Positions 7,882-17,654 are shown, counted from the stretch's first letter. The stretch: DNA of 64,000 nt from Bacillota bacterium (GCA_023410595.1 JAEYPO010000016.1:57183-121182), one strand, 5' to 3'. Translations and numbers: made by a program. Notes: generated by a model from the letters alone, not told the origin.

Positions 7882-10800
7882 TCATAGAAAGTACCTGACG
7901 CCCGCCTCGAATATGCGCTGGTCCTTATTGCCGGGTATGTTTTTCATGTTGCCGGGAGTAAAGCGCTCGCTGTGCGCCATCTTGCCCAGTACTCTGCCGT
8001 CGGGAGACATAAGGCCTTCCACCGCCAGCATAGAGCCGTTGGGGTTGCCCTCTCCCATCGTGGGAACCCCCAATTCGTCCACATACTGCGTGGCTACCTG
8101 GCCGCGCTGATACAATGACAGCGCCTCTTCCCCGGACGCTACGAATCGCCCCTCGCCGTGGGAGACTGCGACGGCGTGTATATCTCCGGGCGAGCAAAGC
8201 GAAAGCCACGGCGATAAGTTTGACGTTATTCGCGTTCTTACCATGCGCGAAACATGTCGGCCTATGGCGTTGAACGTGAGTGTCGGGCTGTCTTCTCTCA
8301 TGTCGCGTATCTCGCCGTACGGCACAAGCCCCGACTTTATCAGCGCCTGAAAGCCGTTGCAGATGCCCAAAATGAGCCCGTCGCGCGCAAGCAGGCCTTC
8401 TATGTCCCGCCTTATTTTCGGGGCGCGCAGCACGGCTGTTATAAACTTGCCCGAGCCGTCGGGTTCGTCGCCGCCCGAGAAGCCGCCGGGTATCATCAGT
8501 ATCTGGCTGCTTTCTAAAAGCCGGGCCAGCTCATCTATGCTGTAATCAATATCGCCCGCAAGTATGTTGCGCATCACGAAAACAGAGGTCCGCCCGCCCG
8601 CTTGCTCAAACGCGGCGGCCGAATCGTACTCGCAGTTAGTGCCCGGAAACACGGGTATTACTATGCGCGGTTTTGCTTTTTCTCCCGAGTATACGCGTAT
8701 ATTTTTACACTCGTATAACATATCTGGTATCTTTTCGCCGCTTGCGGCAGAAATGGGATATACGCCAGCCAAAGTCGCCTCATACGCCTTGCGGACTAAG
8801 TACAGCTCTACCGACTCGCCGCTAAAAGTTATAGAGCTTCCTCCCGTCTCCCCTATGCGCTCGAATGGAAGATCGTCTCCCTCGAGTATGAGGTCGCCGT
8901 ACGCTTTTTGGCAAAGGTCATTGATATCGCCTCTAAGCTCAGCGCCGATCGAATTGCCGAGAGCCATCTTCGCTGCCGCCGCGAGCGCGCCGCCGCGCTC
9001 TATGGCATACGCGGAGATAATACGCTTTTGTTTAATAAGTTCGTAAACTTTTGCGTATACCGACTTTATGCTTTCAAAGTCGGGCATGCCGCTGGCGTCG
9101 CGCGATATACGCGCGCGGTATATTCCGCTGCCTTCCCGCTTGAATTCAGGCGAGATTATATTATCCACGTTTTCCGTGCACAGGGCGAACGAAACGAGTG
9201 TGGGCGGCACGTGAATATGTTCAAACGAACCGGACATCGAATCCTTGCCGCCTATTGCCGGAACCTTTAGATTCTTTTGCGCCCACCACGCGCCCAGCAG
9301 CGCCGCAAGCGGTTTACCCCACGCATCCTCCCCGCCCATGCGCTCGAAATACTCCTGCAGCGTAAGGTACGCGCGCGATATATCGCCGCCCGATGCCGCT
9401 AATTTTGCGAGCGATAAAACTATAGAATATACCGCGCCCAGTAAAGGGTTGCTTTCCATCAGATACGGATCGAAGCCGTATGAGAAAAGCGTCGAAGTAT
9501 CGCACTGCCCTTCGGCGGCAACCTTTGCAGCCATGGCCTGCACGGGCGTAAGCTCATGCCTGCCTCCGAGAGGCATGCTGACGGTGTTTGCGCCTATCGT
9601 AGAGTCGAACATCTCAATTAGGCCTTTTTTGGAGCATATGCTGAGGTCGGAGACAAGCGACAGAAGCGTATCCTTAAATGTATCAGCGACATGCTCGCTG
9701 AAAAGCCCGTCGGTATTGAGACCGGAGACGCGTGCGTTTGCCGTCGCCGTCGCACCGTTGGTGTTTAAAAATTCCCGCTTTATGCTGACTATTGGCTTGC
9801 CGCGCCAATACAGCTCCATGCGGGCGTCGTCCGTCACTTCAGCGACAAGGTCCGCGTGAAGATTCTCTTCTCCTGCGAGCTCAAGAGCTCTGCTTAAGTC
9901 TTTCGGGTCTATCACGACGGCCATGCGCTCCTGGCTCTCGGATATAGCGAGCTCCACGCCGCCGAGGCCTTCGTATTTTCTGCGCACGGAGTCTAAATTA
10001 ACGCGCACGCCGTCCGCGAGCTCTCCTATGGCCACGCATACGCCACCCGCGCCGAAGTCGTTGCAGCGCTTTATTAGCGTGGAAAACTCCTTGTTTCTAT
10101 AAAGCCGCTGAAGCTTGCGCTCCGTTAGCGGGTTGCCCTTTTGCACCTCCGCGCCGCATGTGTCTATAGACTGCTTATCGTGCGCCTTTGATGAGCCGGT
10201 GGCGCCGCCGCAGCCGTCGCGCCCCGTCGCTCCGCCCAGCAGCAGTATAACGTCGCCCGGCTGTGGCTCCATTCGCACTACGTTTTCCGCGGGCGCCGCC
10301 CCTATTACGGCGCCTATCTCCATGCGCTTCGCCTTATAGCCCTCGTGGTATATTTCGTCGACAAGGCCGGTTGCGAGACCAATCTGGTTGCCGTAGGATG
10401 AATAGCCGTGCGCGGCCTCTTTGCATATTTTCCTTTGAGGCAGCTTGCCGGGCAGAGTGTCTTTTACGCTCTCGCGCGGGTCGCCGCTGCCTGTTACGCG
10501 CATGGCGTGGTAGACGTACGAGCGCCCCGAAAGCGGGTCGCGTATAGCTCCGCCAAGGCACGTCGCCGCGCCGCCGAACGGCTCTATCTCCGTCGGGTGG
10601 TTGTGCGTCTCGTTCTTGAACATTATGAGGTAATCTTGCAGCTTGCCGCCCACGGATACGCTCTCGCGTATCGAGCACGCGTTTATCTCGTCGGATATAT
10701 CGAGGCCGGGATGCCCCTCTTTTATAGCCTGCTTCGCATAAAGTGTCGCTATATCCATGAGGCAGATATCCTTTTGTTTTTCCCCATGAACCGATTTGCG

Positions 10801-11571
10801 TGTTTTCAGGTATTCGCCGTATATGTTCCGGGCAGTTTCAGCAGTTTCATCGAACGACACGTTATCGAGCCTTGTCAGAAACGTCGTGTGGCGGCAGTGA
10901 TCCGACCAGTATGTGTCTATTACGCGTATCTCGGCAAGCGTCGGGTCGCGCTTCTCGTCATGTTTAAAATAATTTTGCACGAACGATATGTCCTCAAAGC
11001 TCATCGCGAGGCCGTATGACGTTATGAATGTCTTTAGCTCGCCGGCAGCATATTCGCAAAAGCCGTAAAGTATCTCCACGTCGGCGGGAGCGGGAAGGTT
11101 TTCCCTGAGCGTTTCGGGCAGCGCTTCGCCCGCCTCGCGCGAGTCGACGGGGTTTATTACATAACGCTTTATGTCCTCCGCGTCCACTTCGCTTGCGCCC
11201 GACAGCACGTAGACAGTCGCGCACCGCACGACAGGGCTAATCTTAAGCGAAGGCAGCAGCAGCCCGATGCACTGCGCGGCGCTGTCCGCCCGCTGGTCGT
11301 ACTGCCCCGGCAGGTATTCTGTGGCGAATAGTATATCGCCTTTGTCTGCGGAAAACGCGCCGCAGTAAACGGCGTCGGCAGCAGGCTCCGAAAACACGTT
11401 TTTAACTGCCGACCCAAACTCCTCTTCGCCGAGACCCTCTATATCGTAACGTATCAGTATGCGTACGTTTTGCAGCGCTTTTTTGCCCAGTGTGTCGCGA
11501 AAATCAACCAAAGCCGCTTTCGCGCTGATATCAAAGCCGGGTTTTTTCTCCACATATATGCGTCTTACCAT
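7882..11571 (-). CDS. purL: Phosphoribosylformylglycinamidine synthase, single-chain type
   Basis: PurL converts FGAR, ATP and glutamine to FGAM in de novo purine synthesis. This is the large (1229-residue) fused form. It has an N-terminal PurS-like part and two AIR-synthase-type ATP-binding repeats (GGAATCLGGAIRD and the DFGAGGVCVAIGEL region). The C-terminal glutamine amidotransferase has nucleophile Cys1071 in GICNGFQ and His in SHGEGRF. I chose the ATG at 11571 because AGGAG stands six bases before it; an in-frame start 45 bases upstream lacks such a site. Most Bacilli split this enzyme into PurS, PurQ and PurL; the fused form occurs in Clostridia and Proteobacteria. It stands alone, without other pur genes, and diverges from remB-gyrBA. 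Confidence 0.96.
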   Translation of the reverse strand: MVRRIYVEKKPGFDISAKAALVDFRDTLGKKALQNVRILIRYDIEGLGEEEFGSAVKNVFSEPAADAVYCGAFSADKGDILFATEYLPGQYDQRADSAAQCIGLLLPSLKISPVVRCATVYVLSGASEVDAEDIKRYVINPVDSREAGEALPETLRENLPAPADVEILYGFCEYAAGELKTFITSYGLAMSFEDISFVQNYFKHDEKRDPTLAEIRVIDTYWSDHCRHTTFLTRLDNVSFDETAETARNIYGEYLKTRKSVHGEKQKDICLMDIATLYAKQAIKEGHPGLDISDEINACSIRESVSVGGKLQDYLIMFKNETHNHPTEIEPFGGAATCLGGAIRDPLSGRSYVYHAMRVTGSGDPRESVKDTLPGKLPQRKICKEAAHGYSSYGNQIGLATGLVDEIYHEGYKAKRMEIGAVIGAAPAENVVRMEPQPGDVILLLGGATGRDGCGGATGSSKAHDKQSIDTCGAEVQKGNPLTERKLQRLYRNKEFSTLIKRCNDFGAGGVCVAIGELADGVRVNLDSVRRKYEGLGGVELAISESQERMAVVIDPKDLSRALELAGEENLHADLVAEVTDDARMELYWRGKPIVSIKREFLNTNGATATANARVSGLNTDGLFSEHVADTFKDTLLSLVSDLSICSKKGLIEMFDSTIGANTVSMPLGGRHELTPVQAMAAKVAAEGQCDTSTLFSYGFDPYLMESNPLLGAVYSIVLSLAKLAASGGDISRAYLTLQEYFERMGGEDAWGKPLAALLGAWWAQKNLKVPAIGGKDSMSGSFEHIHVPPTLVSFALCTENVDNIISPEFKREGSGIYRARISRDASGMPDFESIKSVYAKVYELIKQKRIISAYAIERGGALAAAAKMALGNSIGAELRGDINDLCQKAYGDLILEGDDLPFERIGETGGSSITFSGESVELYLVRKAYEATLAGVYPISAASGEKIPDMLYECKNIRVYSGEKAKPRIVIPVFPGTNCEYDSAAAFEQAGGRTSVFVMRNILAGDIDYSIDELARLLESSQILMIPGGFSGGDEPDGSGKFITAVLRAPKIRRDIEGLLARDGLILGICNGFQALIKSGLVPYGEIRDMREDSPTLTFNAIGRHVSRMVRTRITSNLSPWLSLCSPGDIHAVAVSHGEGRFVASGEEALSLYQRGQVATQYVDELGVPTMGEGNPNGSMLAVEGLMSPDGRVLGKMAHSERFTPGNMKNIPGNKDQRIFEAGVRYFL

Positions 11572-11691
11572 TCGTGTCTCCTTTTGAGCCTGATAATAAA
11601 GAGAGTATATATGCATTCAGAGCCGTATACAATAGAAAAGGCAGATAAAAAACAAGATGAAAGACAAAATGTTCGGGATTAATAAATTTTA

Positions 11692-11700
11692 TGTGGATAA
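11692..11700 (-). promoter_or_regulatory. DnaA box in the purL/remB divergent promoter region
   Basis: TGTGGATAA on the plus strand is a perfect DnaA box on the minus strand, 48 bases ahead of the likely -10 element of remB-gyrBA. It could couple gyrase expression to DnaA level or simply bind DnaA near the origin. Confidence 0.5.
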
Positions 11701-11724
11701 ATTGCGGAAGAAATTCAAATCCCT

Positions 11725-11753
11725 CTTTTAATATCCATAGAATTTGATATAAT
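11725..11753 (+). promoter_or_regulatory. Candidate promoter of remB-gyrB-gyrA
   Basis: TATAAT at 11748-11753 is a perfect -10 element. The -35 at 11725-11730 (CTTTTA) is weak at 17-base spacing. The following 20 bases are an almost pure A/T palindrome. Confidence 0.45.
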
Positions 11754-11833
11754 ATATATATTATATAGTAGATTTATTTCGGGTTTCGCATAAAGTTACT
11801 TTATTGGTATTTTAAAAGAAGGCAGGGGAATTG

Positions 11834-12082
11834 ATGGTGCTGCACATAGGAAAAGACGCAATGGTCCCGCTTAAGGACGTCGTGTTCATACTCGACTACA
11901 AGGAAGCAAAGACTAACGACGATACGAACAACGCTCTGAAGCGTCTGGGAGACACAGCGCACAACATATACATAGAGAAGTATAATATAAAATCCATAGT
12001 CGTGACGCGATTCCTCGATAAGTTTTTCATATACTATTCGCCCATCTCCCCCGCGACGCTATATAAACGTTCAAGGTCATGA
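11834..12082 (+). CDS. remB: RemB/YaaB-type extracellular matrix regulator (DUF370)
   Basis: An 82-residue protein beginning MVLHIGKDAMVPLKDVVFILDY, the conserved opening of the DUF370/RemB family. In B. subtilis the homologous gene (yaaB) lies between recF and gyrB; its relative RemA activates biofilm-matrix genes by binding DNA as a ring. I take the ATG at 11834, just after an AGGGGAA site. The gene is 31 bases ahead of gyrB and keeps the ancestral linkage even though recF is gone from this place. The regulatory role is by family only. Confidence 0.88.
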   Translation: MVLHIGKDAMVPLKDVVFILDYKEAKTNDDTNNALKRLGDTAHNIYIEKYNIKSIVVTRFLDKFFIYYSPISPATLYKRSRS

Positions 12083-12113
12083 TATTTAATTTCTTATAGA
12101 TTAAGGAGAGAAC

Positions 12114-14021
12114 ATGGACATAACAATGGAAAACAATTACGACGCTTCTCAGATACAGGTTCTCGAGGGCTTGGAACCCGTGCGCAAACGGCCGGGAATG
12201 TACATAGGATCGACGGACGCGCGGGGGCTTCACCACCTTGTGTACGAGGTTGTGGACAACTCGGTGGATGAGGCGATGGCGGGCTACTGCGACTGCATTT
12301 CCGTTACCATTATGAAGGACGGAAGCGTCTGCGTGGAGGACAACGGCCGCGGTATTCCGGTGGAGATACACCCTAAAGTGGGCAAATCGACGCTGGAGGT
12401 AGCGCTTACGATGCTGCACGCGGGAGGCAAGTTCGGCGGCAGCGGCTACAAGGTGTCGGGCGGGCTGCACGGCGTGGGCGTATCCGTCGTAAACGCGCTT
12501 TCCAAAAAGCTCGTGGCGTCTGTTAAGCGCGACGGCAAGATATACTCGATGAGCTTTTCGCGCGGCGTGGCTGAGAGCGATATACAGGTAACGGGCGAGA
12601 CGGACGGAACGGGTACGATAATTAAATTCTGGCCGGACGACGAGATATTCGAGACGACGGATTTCGAATTCGACACTCTCAAAAGCCGCCTTAGGGAGCT
12701 GGCGTTCTTAAACAAGGGTGTGCGAATAAAGATAAACGACGAGCGCATAGGCAAGGAGAGCGACTACCAGTTCGGCGGCGGTATAATCGAGTTTGTAAAA
12801 TACCTAAATAAAAACAAGACCTTTCTTCACCCCGAGCCGATATACATGAGGTCGGAAAAGGATTCTACTATCGTTGAGATAGCGATGCAGTACAACGACT
12901 CTTATAACGAGAACATATACACATTCGCGAACAACATACCTACGCACGAAGGCGGCACGCACCTTATGGGCTTCAAGTCGGGGCTCACACGGGTGATGAA
13001 CGATTACGCGCGCAGGTTCGGGCTTATCAAGGAAAAGGACGAGAACCTCTCGGGCGAGGATATAAGAGAGGGCCTTACCGCAATAATCAGCGTAAAGCTT
13101 ACAAACCCGCAGTTTGAAGGGCAGACGAAGACGAAGCTTGGCAACAGCGAGATACGGCCGCTTGTGGACACCGCGCTCGCGGAAGAGCTGCGTGCGTTCC
13201 TTGAGGAAAACCCGAGCGTAGCGCGAGAGGTGCTTAATAAGTGCCTTGTGGCGCAGCACGCAAGAGAGGCCGCGAGGAAAGCAAGGGAGCTGACGAGAAG
13301 AAAGTCGATACTCGAGAGCGCGTCGCTGCCCGGAAAGCTTGCGGATTGCAGCGAGCGGGACGCGGACAAGTGCGAGATATTCATAGTAGAGGGCGACAGC
13401 GCGGGCGGCAGCGCGAAGCAAGGCCGCGACCGCCGCTTTCAGGCCATACTTCCTCTTAGGGGCAAGATACTCAACGTTGAGAAGACGCGGCAGGACAAGG
13501 CGCTCGCAAATGCGGAGATAAAGGCAATGGCCACGGCGTTCGGCGCCGGCATTGGAGAGGAGTTCGACGTATCGAAGCTGCGCTACAACCGTATAATCTG
13601 CATGACGGATGCCGACGTCGACGGGAGCCATATAAGGATACTGCTGCTAACGTTCTTCTACCGGTATATGAAACAGCTCATAGAGGCGGGGCACGTCTAT
13701 ATAGCGCAGCCGCCCCTCTACAAGGTGGCGAAGAACAAGACGGACAAGTATCTGTACAGCGACGAGGCGCTTGAAAAGTACCTTGCGGAGATAGGCAAGG
13801 AAGGCGCGACGATACAGCGCTATAAAGGCCTTGGGGAAATGAACCCCGAGCAGCTCTGGGAGACGACAATGGACCCCGAAAACAGGACTCTTTTGCAGGT
13901 GTCGGTGCAAAACGCCATAGAAGCGGAAGAGATATTTACTATACTGATGGGCGACCAGGTCGAACCGCGCAAGGAATTCATAGAACAGAACGCTAAGCTC
14001 GTCGTGAACCTGGACGTATAA
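12114..14021 (+). CDS. gyrB: DNA gyrase subunit B
   Basis: GyrB carries the ATPase of DNA gyrase, which adds negative supercoils. The 635-residue protein has the GHKL ATPase at the start (KRPGMYIGSTD, DNGRGIPV, GLHGVGVSVVNALS), the transducer domain, and the Toprim domain (IVEGDSAGGSA, then MTDADVDGSHIR with the metal-binding DxD). The C-terminal end is RYKGLGEMNPEQLWETTMDP. The ATG follows AAGGAGAG. Length fits the short GyrB class of Firmicutes, without the proteobacterial insertion. gyrA follows after 18 bases, so the two are co-expressed. Confidence 0.98.
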   Translation: MDITMENNYDASQIQVLEGLEPVRKRPGMYIGSTDARGLHHLVYEVVDNSVDEAMAGYCDCISVTIMKDGSVCVEDNGRGIPVEIHPKVGKSTLEVALTMLHAGGKFGGSGYKVSGGLHGVGVSVVNALSKKLVASVKRDGKIYSMSFSRGVAESDIQVTGETDGTGTIIKFWPDDEIFETTDFEFDTLKSRLRELAFLNKGVRIKINDERIGKESDYQFGGGIIEFVKYLNKNKTFLHPEPIYMRSEKDSTIVEIAMQYNDSYNENIYTFANNIPTHEGGTHLMGFKSGLTRVMNDYARRFGLIKEKDENLSGEDIREGLTAIISVKLTNPQFEGQTKTKLGNSEIRPLVDTALAEELRAFLEENPSVAREVLNKCLVAQHAREAARKARELTRRKSILESASLPGKLADCSERDADKCEIFIVEGDSAGGSAKQGRDRRFQAILPLRGKILNVEKTRQDKALANAEIKAMATAFGAGIGEEFDVSKLRYNRIICMTDADVDGSHIRILLLTFFYRYMKQLIEAGHVYIAQPPLYKVAKNKTDKYLYSDEALEKYLAEIGKEGATIQRYKGLGEMNPEQLWETTMDPENRTLLQVSVQNAIEAEEIFTILMGDQVEPRKEFIEQNAKLVVNLDV

Positions 14022-14039
14022 GTTTTGAGGTGAAATATA

Positions 14040-16535
14040 TTGGACAACATAAGAAAAGCAATACAGCCTATAGATATTGAAAAAGAGATGAAGACGTCGT
14101 TCATATCGTACGCGATGGCGGTAATAATTAACCGCGCGCTGCCTGACGTGAGGGACGGCCTTAAGCCGGTGCACAGAAGGATACTGTATTCCATGAGCGA
14201 GCTGGGGCTCTCGCCCGACAAGCCGTTCAGAAAGAGCGCGAGGATAGTGGGCGACGTGCTCGGCAAGTACCATCCTCACGGCGACAGCGCCGTGTATCTT
14301 TCAATGGTGCGCATGGCGCAGGATTTCTCTATACGGCACCCTCTGGTGGAAGGGCACGGCAACTTCGGCAGCGTGGACGGAGACTCGCCCGCGGCTATGC
14401 GTTACACCGAGGCGCGGCTCTCGCCCATATGCATGGAGCTGCTGCGCGATCTTGAAAAGAACACGGTCGATTTTTTTCCGAATTTCGACGAGACGCTGAT
14501 GCAGCCTTCCGTGCTGCCCGCAAAGTTCCCGAACCTTTTGGTTAACGGCACGGGCGGCATAGCTGTGGGCATGGCGACGAACATACCGCCGCATAACCTC
14601 GGCGAGACGATAGACGCGGCAGTGCGCCTTATAGACGACCCGGAATGTACGGTGGACGATTTAAGGGAGCATATTAAAGGGCCCGACTTCCCCACCGGCG
14701 GCATAATAATGGGCACGGCGGGCATAACGCAGGCTTACAACACGGGTCGCGGCAAGATATGTGTGCGCGCGAAGGCCGAGATAGAGGAATTCAAGGCAGG
14801 CAGGCAGCGCATAATTGTTACCGAAATACCGTATCAGGTAAACAAGGCGGCGCTTATTACGCGCATAGCCGAGCTCGTGCAGGATAAGAGCCTCGAGGGC
14901 ATATCCGACATACGCGACGAGAGCGACAAATCGGGCATGCGCATAGTCATAGAGCTGAAACGTGACGTGAACTCAAACGTAATACTCAACAGGCTGTATA
15001 AACACACGCAGATGCAGGACACGTTCGGAGTAATAATGCTGGCGCTTGTGGACGGCGAGCCCAAAGTGCTTAACCTTAAGGAGATACTTTACCATTACCT
15101 TGAGCACCAAAAGGTAGTCATAGTGCGCCGCACGAAATACGAGCTGGAGAAGGCGGAAGCGCGCGCGCACATACTCGAAGGCCTCATAATAGCGCTCGAC
15201 AACATTGACGAAATAGTCGAGCTGATTAAAAAGTCGCCCGATGTGCCTACCGCGAGGGATTCGCTGATGTCAAGGTTCGGCCTATCGCAGATACAGGCGC
15301 AGGCCATACTCGACATGAGGCTGCAAAGATTGACCGGCCTTGAGCGCGACAAGATACTCGAAGAATACAGGAAGCTTTTGGAGCGTATAGCCTACTTAAA
15401 GAGCATACTCGCGTCGCCGCAGATGGTGCTTGACATCATAAAGCAGGAACTATTAGAGATAAAGGCTAAGTACGCCAACGAGCGCCGCACGGAAATAACG
15501 TTCAGCGCGGACGACATAGACCTCGATGAATTGATACAGGAAGAGGAGATGGTAGTGACGCTGACGCACTTTGGTTACATAAAGCGTCTGCCCTCCGACA
15601 CGTATAAGACGCAGCGCAGAGGCGGGCGTGGCGTAACGGGGCTGTCCACGCGCGAGGAAGACTTCGCGGAGCATGTGATGGTCACGTCGACTCACTCCAA
15701 CCTGCTGTTCTTTACGAACAAGGGGAAGGTATATCGCCGCAAGTGCTACGATCTGCCTGAAACGGGGCGTACGGCAAAGGGCATGGCTATAGTCAACCTG
15801 CTGCAGCTTGACGCGGATGAGAAGGTGTCCGCGGTGCTCGCCGCACGCAGCTACGACTCAACCGCTATGCTCGTGCTCGCGACGAAGAACGGCTTCATAA
15901 AAAAGACGCGGGTAAGCGAGTTCAGGAACATACGCCAGAACGGGCTCATCGCTATAGGCATGCGCCAGGGCGACGAGCTTATAGGCGTGCTTGAGACGAA
16001 CGGCACCGACAACCTTATTATAGGCACGTCAAAGGGCATGTGCGTTATGTTTTCTGAAGAGGACGTGCGCGATATGGGCAGGGGCGCCATGGGCGTCAAG
16101 GCCGTAACACTGCGCGAGGGCGACAGTGTCGTCGGCATGTCGATAGCGCGGCCGGAGGGCGAGGTGCTCGTAATATCCGAGAACGGCTACGGCAAACGCA
16201 CGCCGGTATCCGAATACAACCTGCAGCACAGAGGCGGCATAGGCGTAAAGACTCTGCGCGTCACCGACAAGACAGGCAGCGTGTGCACGTTAAAAGTCGT
16301 GGACGGCAGCGAGGATCTGATGATAATAAATGACGCGGGCGTAATAATACGCATGAAGGTCAGTGAGATAAGCGTAATAGGACGCGACACACAGGGCGTG
16401 AGGCTTATGAACTTAAGCGAGGATTCGCGCGTAGTATCGGTGGCGCTCGTCAATCCGGACGAAGAGTCCGACGAAGAAGCCGCGGACGCGGGCGGCGAAC
16501 AGGAAGTGAAGCCGGAAGAGCAGGGTGTGGAATAA
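14040..16535 (+). CDS. gyrA: DNA gyrase subunit A
   Basis: GyrA cuts and rejoins DNA through an active-site tyrosine, here Tyr122 in AAMRYTEARLS, the same number as in E. coli. The breakage-reunion domain fills about 1-500 (VHRRILYSM, YHPHGDSAVY), and the C-terminal beta-pinwheel holds the gyrase-specific GyrA box QRRGGRG. That box separates it from topoisomerase IV ParC. The 831-residue chain ends in an acidic tail. Translation starts at TTG 14040 behind a GAGGTG site. A GC-rich hairpin lies just after the stop. Confidence 0.98.
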   Translation: MDNIRKAIQPIDIEKEMKTSFISYAMAVIINRALPDVRDGLKPVHRRILYSMSELGLSPDKPFRKSARIVGDVLGKYHPHGDSAVYLSMVRMAQDFSIRHPLVEGHGNFGSVDGDSPAAMRYTEARLSPICMELLRDLEKNTVDFFPNFDETLMQPSVLPAKFPNLLVNGTGGIAVGMATNIPPHNLGETIDAAVRLIDDPECTVDDLREHIKGPDFPTGGIIMGTAGITQAYNTGRGKICVRAKAEIEEFKAGRQRIIVTEIPYQVNKAALITRIAELVQDKSLEGISDIRDESDKSGMRIVIELKRDVNSNVILNRLYKHTQMQDTFGVIMLALVDGEPKVLNLKEILYHYLEHQKVVIVRRTKYELEKAEARAHILEGLIIALDNIDEIVELIKKSPDVPTARDSLMSRFGLSQIQAQAILDMRLQRLTGLERDKILEEYRKLLERIAYLKSILASPQMVLDIIKQELLEIKAKYANERRTEITFSADDIDLDELIQEEEMVVTLTHFGYIKRLPSDTYKTQRRGGRGVTGLSTREEDFAEHVMVTSTHSNLLFFTNKGKVYRRKCYDLPETGRTAKGMAIVNLLQLDADEKVSAVLAARSYDSTAMLVLATKNGFIKKTRVSEFRNIRQNGLIAIGMRQGDELIGVLETNGTDNLIIGTSKGMCVMFSEEDVRDMGRGAMGVKAVTLREGDSVVGMSIARPEGEVLVISENGYGKRTPVSEYNLQHRGGIGVKTLRVTDKTGSVCTLKVVDGSEDLMIINDAGVIIRMKVSEISVIGRDTQGVRLMNLSEDSRVVSVALVNPDEESDEEAADAGGEQEVKPEEQGVE

Positions 16536-16552
16536 TAAGATTTGTATGCAGG

Positions 16553-16576
16553 CGGGCGGATATAAAAATCCGCCCG
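16553..16576 (+). terminator. Hairpin after gyrA
   Basis: Nine-base arms CGGGCGGAT and ATCCGCCCG enclose a six-base AT loop. There is no T-run after it, so it may be a weak or factor-aided terminator or an mRNA-protecting hairpin. Confidence 0.45.
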
Positions 16577-16769
16577 TCTGCGTATATAAGAGACTTAAGA
16601 TTGGATAGGCAGGGACGATATACCCAACGGAACGTGAATAGCCGGCCTGTTACAGGGCAGCCGGATGCGGTATATCCCCTGAATGCAAAGGCGATATAAA
16701 AGCCTATTGAACGCTCAGGCATAATATTGTACAATCTGGTAAACAGTAAACTTACGGGGATGGAGCAGT

Positions 16770-17654
16770 TTGAGAACAGGAAGAAACCGTCTTTTTAATA
16801 TAAACAAAAAGTATTTCAGGATAGCGGTTGCGGCGGTTGTGGTTGTGATCGCTATAGTTATAATTGTGCTTGTCGCGTCGGCGAACAAGAAAACAGCGGA
16901 GAAGCAGTCGTCAATCGACGCCGTTGCGAAGACGGGCGTTTTCAACATAGGCCTGCGCGGCGACATCGGCACACTCTGCGCGTACGACGAACAAACGAAG
17001 ACGTACACCGGTCTTGAAAAGGATATCGCGGACGAGCTGGCCGGGCGGCTGTTCCCTGACGGCGGCGTCATAGTCAACTTTGTAAACGTCAACTCGGAGA
17101 CTAAAGACGCGATGCTGCAGCAGGGTACGCTGGATATTTCGCTGGGTGCGTCCGTTACAGGCTCGGTGAGCGGCATAAAATATTCGCAAGTCTATTATTC
17201 CGACGCGTGCGCGTTTCTTGTGCGCGAAGGGGAGATGACGAGCGGGGACGCTCTCACGGGCGGAAAGATAGCGGTTATACAGGGAACGTATCCCGCGACA
17301 AAGCAGAAGAAGGACAAGAACCTCACGTACCTTGACGAGTATCTTTCAGAAAACGGCATAAAGGCATTCGTCAAGCTGTACGCCTCATACCCCGAGGCGA
17401 TAGAGGCGCTTAAGGACGGCTTTATTAACGGCGTCTGCGCGAACGAGATAAACTTAAAGCTTTTCGGCAAGACGGGTATGCTCATACTGCCCGAACGGTT
17501 CATGCCTATTAGTTATTGCGTGCAGGTAAGAGGAGCATTGGGCATGTTTATAGACGCGGTGAACGATTGCTTGTCAGAAATGAAAAGCGACGGTACTATG
17601 AGCGCGCTGCTGGATAAATACGGACTTGTGGATTACGGCGAACTTATCGAATAA
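16770..17654 (+). CDS. Membrane-anchored family 3 solute-binding protein (orphan)
   Basis: The 294-residue protein has a basic N terminus, one transmembrane segment (about residues 14-37, rich in Val/Ile) and an extracellular periplasmic-binding-protein fold of family 3. Recognisable pieces are FNIGLRGDIGTLCAYDEQT, TGLEKDIADELAGRL, and the C-terminal MSALLDKYGL typical of amino-acid receptors. There is no lipobox cysteine, so it is held by the uncleaved helix. No permease or ATPase gene is adjacent, which is unusual for an ABC receptor; it may serve a transporter encoded elsewhere or act as a sensor. The start is taken as TTG 16770 behind GGGGATGGAG. Ligand unknown. Confidence 0.8.
   Translation: MRTGRNRLFNINKKYFRIAVAAVVVVIAIVIIVLVASANKKTAEKQSSIDAVAKTGVFNIGLRGDIGTLCAYDEQTKTYTGLEKDIADELAGRLFPDGGVIVNFVNVNSETKDAMLQQGTLDISLGASVTGSVSGIKYSQVYYSDACAFLVREGEMTSGDALTGGKIAVIQGTYPATKQKKDKNLTYLDEYLSENGIKAFVKLYASYPEAIEALKDGFINGVCANEINLKLFGKTGMLILPERFMPISYCVQVRGALGMFIDAVNDCLSEMKSDGTMSALLDKYGLVDYGELIE

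Noticed and set aside
8254..11224. Several long open frames antisense or out of frame to purL
   Set aside because: They overlap a full-length, motif-complete purL, carry no ribosome site and encode Arg/Ala-rich low-complexity sequence typical of GC-rich shadow frames.
12804..14279. Long minus-strand frames across gyrB and the start of gyrA
   Set aside because: They are mirror frames of highly conserved genes, without recognisable domains or starts.
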